Of a stretch of DNA of 38,196 nucleotides, positions 33,967-38,196 are shown piece after piece. The notes under the pieces were generated by a model that searched no databases, was not told the origin of the DNA, and worked only from the letters and a program-made list of their open reading frames with translations. The number at the start of each line of letters is the position of its first letter. Positions within the stretch are counted from its first letter, which is position 1. A program made the translations under genes and the position numbers. This stretch comes from Alphaproteobacteria bacterium (GTDB lineage Bacteria > Pseudomonadota > Alphaproteobacteria > UBA9655). The DNA is taken from the NCBI GenBank assembly GCA_013815465.1, contig JACDGE010000015.1, positions 1 to 38,196 of the forward strand. Reading direction: 5' to 3'.

Positions 33967-34058
33967 GGAGGGGTGGCCGAGAGGCTGAAGGCGGCGGTTT
34001 GCTAAACCGTTATATGACGAAAGTCGTATCGTGGGTTCGAATCCCATCCCCTCCGCCA
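33967..34058 (+). tRNA. tRNA-Ser(GCU)
   Basis: 92 bases including an encoded CCA. The acceptor stem GGAGGGG (33967-33973) pairs with CCCCTCC (34048-34054), with discriminator G. The D-arm is TGGCCGAGAGGCTGAAGGC. The anticodon loop TTGCTAA gives anticodon GCU (serine, AGC/AGU codons). A long class II variable arm (TATATGACGAAAGTCGTATC) and the T-arm GTGGGTTCGAATCCCAT follow. All stems pair. Reading frames called across this stretch on either strand are artefacts. Confidence 0.96.
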
Positions 34059-34304
34059 TTTTCCAGGGTTTTTTGATCAGGAATTTTCTCCTTAAAATGG
34101 GTCCATGGGACACTAGAGAATAACAAATCATCTGAAAGAGCCGTTGGCGGTCCTCTAATGGTATGGATTTACTCTGTATATTTTCACCCTGTCCCTCAAT
34201 TGTCCCCTGCCATACTGAAAATTGGTATTTTCTATGCAAAAATATGAAACTATCTAACGGCTTAAGGCCTGTTGCCATTGTTTATGTTTCGTTATGGACT
34301 CGCC

Positions 34305-34442
34305 TCATAACATCGCTGTAAAGTGACCCCAATGGCTTAGGGTGGTACGGCTGATAGAGAATATGGAGACGACTTCGTCCCAGGTCTTTCCTGATTCTAA
34401 ATTTTCTACAACACACTTACGAAAATCTACCCTGTAAGCCAT
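34305..34442 (-). pseudogene. IS630-family transposase N-terminal remnant
   Basis: A 45-residue frame reads MAYRVDFRKCVVENLESGKT, then WDEVVSIFSISRTTLSHW, and stops. This is the N-terminal helix-turn-helix of IS630-type orfA (compare YSxDLRKRxV...F.VS..T...W). The rest of the element is missing. It is a different subtype from the HTH protein at 11996-12460. Confidence 0.65.
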
Positions 34443-34544
34443 TTGTTTCTCCCAACTTTTTATTCGTATGCTAGGAGAACATCTTACACTATTTTAATCC
34501 ATTAATAAAGTGAACTTGCTATAGAAAACCTTAGCGCTAGCTTA

Positions 34545-34690
34545 AGTTTTCTTAATGTCTGGGCGGCGCTCCCCCAAGCAGGCATTTTTGTTGGAAACAT
34601 AACGATTCTCATCAAGAGCCTTGAGGAGAAAGGGATCACGGTAATTTTTGATGCCCCAGCGGTCTTTAAAGATTAGATCTTTTGCATAAC
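34545..34690 (-). pseudogene. Short coding remnant, unknown
   Basis: A minus-strand frame gives YAKDLIFKDRWGIKNYRDPF, then LLKALDENRYVSNKNACLGE and RRPDIKKT-stop. It looks like genuine protein sequence (a C-terminus) but has no start and fuses upstream into a palindromic repeat. I do not recognise the family. It probably is the tail of a gene destroyed by rearrangement. Confidence 0.3.
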
Positions 34691-34698
34691 TCTCCTTG

Positions 34699-35574
34699 TC
34701 ATTGCGAAGCCACACGTTTAACCAGCTCTAACTTTTGGCTCAGTTCATGTTGATGTATGAACTTTAAAAGATCTGACTTGGAAGAAACTCGAATTTTATT
34801 CTTAACCGTTTGAATATAAGTTTCAACAGATCGATAAGAGAGATCCAAAAGCTGTCCAATTTCTTTTGCGGAATGATGCTGAGACAAATAATAAAGGCAT
34901 TCACATTGTCTTTTTGTAAAGTGGATATCTTCTCCCTCGTGATTAATAGAGAGCTTATTGAGACGCACCTTATGCAAGAAATCAAGCAGTATTGCATCAT
35001 TTTTTGTTTCTGGAGATCTATTAAAGAAACTAAAATTATCATCATAAATGGCTAATTTATTTTTATTTGAGGTGTTTTTAAGATCTTTTCCTGTGATATC
35101 AAAGTAATGCACAAATTTTTCAAGTAATTCTCTGTTTTTCAAGAAAAATCCTAATGGATCGAGAAAGTTATTTCCCAAAGAAAATCCCCAGCCTTCTAAA
35201 AGATTACTATTTATTATTTTGTAAAACATAAATGTATTCCAGTAACCATAATCCCAAAAAAGCCCCAAAGTGGTATCACTTTTGAAGTCAAATTGATGAA
35301 TATCTCCCGTTAAGGAAAATTGGACTTGGCTATTGGGGATTATGGGCACCGAATCCATAAAAAACTGACTTTGATGGCGTATGGTTTGAATATGAATTTC
35401 CATAAGCTCTCTCCTACTCGAATAAGCAAGATAAGTTCCATCTTCATGGCATTTTATAAAATAATAGTCACGAATACCAATATCATGAAGAGGCTTACAA
35501 AGCTTAATAAACAAGGGATTTGCTACAAAAAAATACTCAAGAGCAGATTTTTTTATAGTAGTTCTTTCGTTCAT
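34699..35574 (-). CDS. LuxR-type helix-turn-helix regulator
   Basis: 291 residues. The C-terminal LuxR/GerE HTH spans about 218-275: FTKRQCECLYYLSQHHSAKE, then IGQLLDLSYRSVETYIQTVK and NKIRVSSKSDLL. The N-terminal about 200 residues are probably a sensory domain. They keep an order of aromatic residues (LFWDYGYWNTFMFYKI, EGWGFSLGNNF) seen in LuxR-like proteins of intracellular bacteria, but I cannot match the acyl-homoserine-lactone pocket, so the ligand is unknown. The last codons (VKRVASQ-stop) fall inside a GTCATTGCGA palindromic repeat, so the original C-terminus has been replaced or extended. It is divergent from the secreted hydrolase gene, with a perfect dyad between them. Confidence 0.85.
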   Translation of the reverse strand: MNERTTIKKSALEYFFVANPLFIKLCKPLHDIGIRDYYFIKCHEDGTYLAYSSRRELMEIHIQTIRHQSQFFMDSVPIIPNSQVQFSLTGDIHQFDFKSDTTLGLFWDYGYWNTFMFYKIINSNLLEGWGFSLGNNFLDPLGFFLKNRELLEKFVHYFDITGKDLKNTSNKNKLAIYDDNFSFFNRSPETKNDAILLDFLHKVRLNKLSINHEGEDIHFTKRQCECLYYLSQHHSAKEIGQLLDLSYRSVETYIQTVKNKIRVSSKSDLLKFIHQHELSQKLELVKRVASQ

Positions 35575-35655
35575 AGTGTAAGTAATCCTATTTTTAAAAG
35601 CGTAATATCAAAAAAATTTCATAAGAAAATTGTAATGTAATGTTAATATAAGCAT

Positions 35656-35676
35656 CTATCGTAATTTTTACGATAG
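35656..35676. promoter_or_regulatory. Perfect dyad between the LuxR-type and hydrolase genes (putative operator)
   Basis: CTATCGTAA-TTT-TTACGATAG is a perfect 9-bp inverted repeat with a 3-nt centre. It lies in the 165-bp AT-rich divergent intergenic region, 82 bp from the LuxR start and 64 bp from the hydrolase start. Its 21-bp length suits a LuxR-family dimer site, or it may be a small hairpin. Confidence 0.5.
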
Positions 35677-35739
35677 AAAAATTATCTAAATATATTTATC
35701 CTAAAAAAATAATTAATTTTATATTAAAAGAAATTTAGG

Positions 35740-36710
35740 ATGAATAAAATTTTACTACTTAGCTCAGTACTTATATTCACATTAGGAGAGTTTCAGCCTC
35801 TTTGGTCAATGAATGACGATGTTAAGGAATATGCCCCAAGTGTAAAAAGAAAAATTGCCAAAGGGTGCGTTCAAACCAAAGGTGGAGAACTTTTCTATCG
35901 TGATTCTGGCGGGACAGGGCCTGTTGTTCTTTGTATTCATGGGAACTCCACCGATAACTGGCTGTTCAAAAGGCTCATGAGTGAGAACACAGAAATGCGC
36001 TTTATTAGCTTCTCTTCTCCAGGACATGGGAAAAGTTTTAAAGCTTCTGACCAGTTAGCAGAAGGAATTTATTCTTTTTTGGGAAATGCTAAAATATTTT
36101 TGGAAGCATTAGATCAAGATGAGCTTAGAATTAAAGAGTTTTCTATTCTAGGAGTGTCTAAAGGTGGGCATGAAGCAATTAATCTCTATGCCCTAGCACC
36201 AGAGCGGGTAAAGAGTATGATTCTTTCAGGAACCCCCCCCTTCCGCATTTTCTTGAAGATGGATCTGCGGGAAAAATCTTGAGTACTGCATTTACATCTA
36301 TCCCCGCTATGGCGCTCACAGGTAAGGCAGAAAATTTTACAGAAAGTGAGGCACGAGAATATCTAAAGGCTAATGGCCTTGATATTGAGGAATATCCCAA
36401 AATGCTTCACTCAGCGATGAAGACAGATGGTCGTGCTCGCGCATGTATGTTTAAATCTATTATTACAAACCAAAGTGTTGATGAAGTTGAAACGCTTAAG
36501 AATGTAAAGATACCTGTTCTTCTTTTGGGTGGCCAGGAAGATGCCTTTGTTAATTACGATTATGTAAAGGAGATACAATGGTCTTCTCTCGTTGAAACTC
36601 AAATTATTGAGAGGGAAGATCATTCCTTTGTTTGGAATAATTCAAAGCTCTTCAATACGCTGATGATGAAGCATTTGTCTAAAAATCACACAAACCAAGC
36701 CACGATATAA
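35740..36710 (+). pseudogene. Secreted alpha/beta hydrolase, frameshifted at a C8 tract (broken or phase-variable)
   Basis: The first frame (35740-36282) has a signal peptide (MNKILLLSSVLIFTLGEFQP, cleavage near LWS) and the hydrolase core. It has ELFYRDSGGTGPVVLCIHGN with the HGN oxyanion motif, FISFSSPGHGKS, and ILGVSKGGHEA with the nucleophile Ser. At 36233-36240 a run of eight C ends the match. With one more or two fewer C the frame continues as LPHFLEDGSAGKILSTAF and on through the second frame to 36710. That part has PVLLLGGQEDAFV (the acid) and EREDHSFVW (the catalytic His). The truncated product therefore lacks two of the three catalytic residues. The gene may be an on/off contingency locus, a pseudogene or a sequencing artefact. 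Target unknown; secreted, probably host-facing. Confidence 0.82.
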
Positions 36711-36981
36711 TGTTCACAAAGGATTAGAGTAACTATCCCCTCACCACAAACTGCCACAGTTTGTCTTGTCCTTGTTTAATGCCAATGCGAGGGGTGGTCT
36801 CAAAAACAAGCGTACAATCCAACTTTATCAGCGGCCCGGATTCTAGATTTTTGGGACCGGGCGTCGATCCATAAAAGTAGGTGAAACCTTTTATGACTTG
36901 TATCGGATGGCATTGAAGTTCGAGTGAGAGTCATGAATTTTTCTCTGAGATTTTTTCTGAAACTTAATAATATGCCAAATC
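36711..36981 (-). other. Intergenic stretch with a short coding remnant
   Basis: A minus-strand frame at about 36735-36830 gives LDCTLVFETTPRIGIKQGQD, then KLWQFVVRG-stop. It has no start and is preceded by stops, so it looks like the tail of a lost gene. Nothing else is recognised. Confidence 0.3.
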
Positions 36982-37875
36982 TTAAAGTTTTGCCTTAATC
37001 TCGACGTGTCCATCCTTGTCAATTGAGAACGTAGCATTCCGCAATAAGGCCGGTTGGTCTCTCAACTGTCCGGCTACCTTGTTAAAATTAAGCGTAAGAG
37101 TGGGCGTATAAGGCTGATTCGCTTGGCCATTTCGATATTGATGGAAAATGTTAGCCAGACAAGTCGCTCCGTCCTGGAGGCACTTTTTGATAGCTTTGTC
37201 TTTAGATAAGCCCTGCTTTGAATAGGTACTGAGCAGATTGACGAGAACAGCCGGCACATAGGTCGGGGTCCTCTCATTTCTGACAATCAAAGGGTTGAGC
37301 TCAGAATTCAGAAATGCTCTTTGGTCTTTGGAGAGGGATTGATATCCTGTCTCTAAGGCTTTGCCTTTCTCTTTCGAGAAAAGCCTCATCATCACTCCAA
37401 GGCGCGCTAAGACAAATTGTTGTGATTGATTATTGCTGTCCAACCCTAGCTCGTCAGCCCGCTCTAACAAGTACTGTTTGAGCGCTTCTTCTTCACTATG
37501 GGCGGCAAGATGATGTAATGAATTTTTGACGCTCTCTATAGCCCTAAAAGTGTTCTCTGTTAATACTTTTGATCCTCGATTGTCTTCATGGCCCCGGGCG
37601 GCGCTTACATCGCAGATATGCGTCAGTATTTCGAAATCAAAAGCTGAGGGATCATTCTGAAGGATAGCTGAATTTTTAAGTTTCGTAAGCATGGAGGGAC
37701 TTCCTTCCACGTGATGCACGTGTCCAAAATGCAGCAGCCCGGTCATGTTTTTTATTTTTGATTGGATTTCTGACCCAAGAACCTGAAAAGTAGGAAATAT
37801 ATGGGGACATTCCTTGGTACAAGCGGCTAAAAAATGGTCATGATCTGGTTCTGAAATTTTATATTCTTCCGCCAT
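36982..37875 (-). CDS. Hypothetical protein, 5'-truncated gene
   Basis: 297 residues from the first available ATG at 37875. I recognise no family. The sequence is mostly helical and soluble (AFLNSELNPLIVRNERTPTY, then VPAVLVNLLSTYSK), with His-rich LLHFGHVHHVEGS. The same frame is open for 65 more codons upstream, to 38070. There it reads like real protein (LSRDSFKRLHEFADKVLNKD, then PDLLETLEANLLLGDLGKTQ), yet those codons hold no ATG, GTG or TTG. The true N-terminus, perhaps with a signal peptide, has probably been lost. What remains is either a shorter gene or a pseudogene. No good ribosome site precedes 37875. Confidence 0.6.
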   Translation of the reverse strand: MAEEYKISEPDHDHFLAACTKECPHIFPTFQVLGSEIQSKIKNMTGLLHFGHVHHVEGSPSMLTKLKNSAILQNDPSAFDFEILTHICDVSAARGHEDNRGSKVLTENTFRAIESVKNSLHHLAAHSEEEALKQYLLERADELGLDSNNQSQQFVLARLGVMMRLFSKEKGKALETGYQSLSKDQRAFLNSELNPLIVRNERTPTYVPAVLVNLLSTYSKQGLSKDKAIKKCLQDGATCLANIFHQYRNGQANQPYTPTLTLNFNKVAGQLRDQPALLRNATFSIDKDGHVEIKAKL

Positions 37876-38165
37876 TTGCCGTGCAACTTGGGTTTTCCCT
37901 AAGTCACCTAAGAGTAGGTTAGCTTCGAGCGTTTCTAGTAGATCAGGGTCTTTATTAAGAACCTTATCGGCAAACTCATGGAGGCGTTTGAAAGAATCAC
38001 GGGAAAGTTTATCTTCGGAAGGCTGGAGACACGCAAACCGTTTATATGTCGGCGCTTTTGTTGTGGTCTCTCACACTACCCGTCACTTATTGATAGTCAG
38101 TTGAAAAGTAAGAATAAATAGTTTAAAGTTTTGGAATCATTCCTCATCAAAGAAAGGATTTCAAA

Positions 38166-38196
38166 ATGAAAAAACTACATCTCCTTACTCATAAAG
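38166..38196 (+). CDS. Start of a gene running off the window
   Basis: ATG at 38166 with AAAGGA 7 nt upstream opens MKKLHLLTHK before the window ends. The Lys-rich, then hydrophobic start could begin a signal peptide, as in neighbouring secreted proteins, but too little is visible to say more. Confidence 0.5.
   Translation, partial: MKKLHLLTHK

Noticed and set aside
33798-34278. Open frames on both strands across tRNA-Ser
   Set aside because: They read through the tRNA (MGFEPTIRLSS-like peptides are a known artefact of serine tRNAs).
34059-34304. Integrase or att remnant beside tRNA-Ser
   Set aside because: tRNA-Ser genes are frequent integration sites, but I found no duplicated tRNA end or integrase motif here.

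Overview
The window looks like a chromosomal stretch of an alphaproteobacterium living inside a eukaryotic host, most like the Holosporales/Paracaedibacter-type symbionts of amoebae. Lineage clues are a MucR/Ros regulator, a TIGR02300 zinc-ribbon protein and a DUF4167 protein, all typical of alphaproteobacteria. Lifestyle clues are several Sec-secreted proteins of eukaryote-interacting type (F-box-like, Sel1-repeat, deaminase-like, disordered repeat protein), moderate-to-low GC, many palindromic repeats and many broken transposase genes. The taxon is inferred; no rRNA is present.

Region 1 (1-5655) is mobile. Two broken insertion sequences are nested (1-~840). A secreted protein with a deaminase-like HxE...CxxC signature follows (951-2213). 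Next come the mobile mystery protein A/B pair (XRE regulator plus Fic protein, 2493-3540), a small gene between two strong hairpins (3875-4108) and a tyrosine integrase (4226-5392). A 3' fragment of a tRNA-Lys gene at 5610-5655 is the likely attachment scar. It implies an integrated element to the left whose other end lies outside the window.

Region 2 (5656-12985) is accessory DNA. It holds a secreted F-box-like protein, a 966-residue secreted Sel1-repeat protein, a GNAT and a FosA-like gene in an overlapping pair, then gene debris: a P-loop stub, a nucleotidyltransferase fused to a frameshifted TipAS domain, and an IS630-type HTH protein.

Region 3 (12986-33678) is mostly housekeeping: mucR, idi overlapping a class A PBP gene, tdk (convergent, overlapping), a dicarboxylate-type symporter, TIGR02300, cmk-rpsA, recJ, a secreted disordered protein, an MHYT-PAS-GGDEF-EAL c-di-GMP protein, DUF4167 and clpB. 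A glycosyltransferase and an ABHD10-like hydrolase follow, divergent, with start codons that share one base.

Region 4 (33679-38196) has tRNA-Ser(GCU), IS630 debris, and a LuxR-type regulator divergent from a secreted alpha/beta hydrolase broken or switched by a C8 tract. A dyad lies between those two. The window closes with a gene that has lost its 5' end and the first codons of a new gene. No rRNA, CRISPR array or replication origin was seen.
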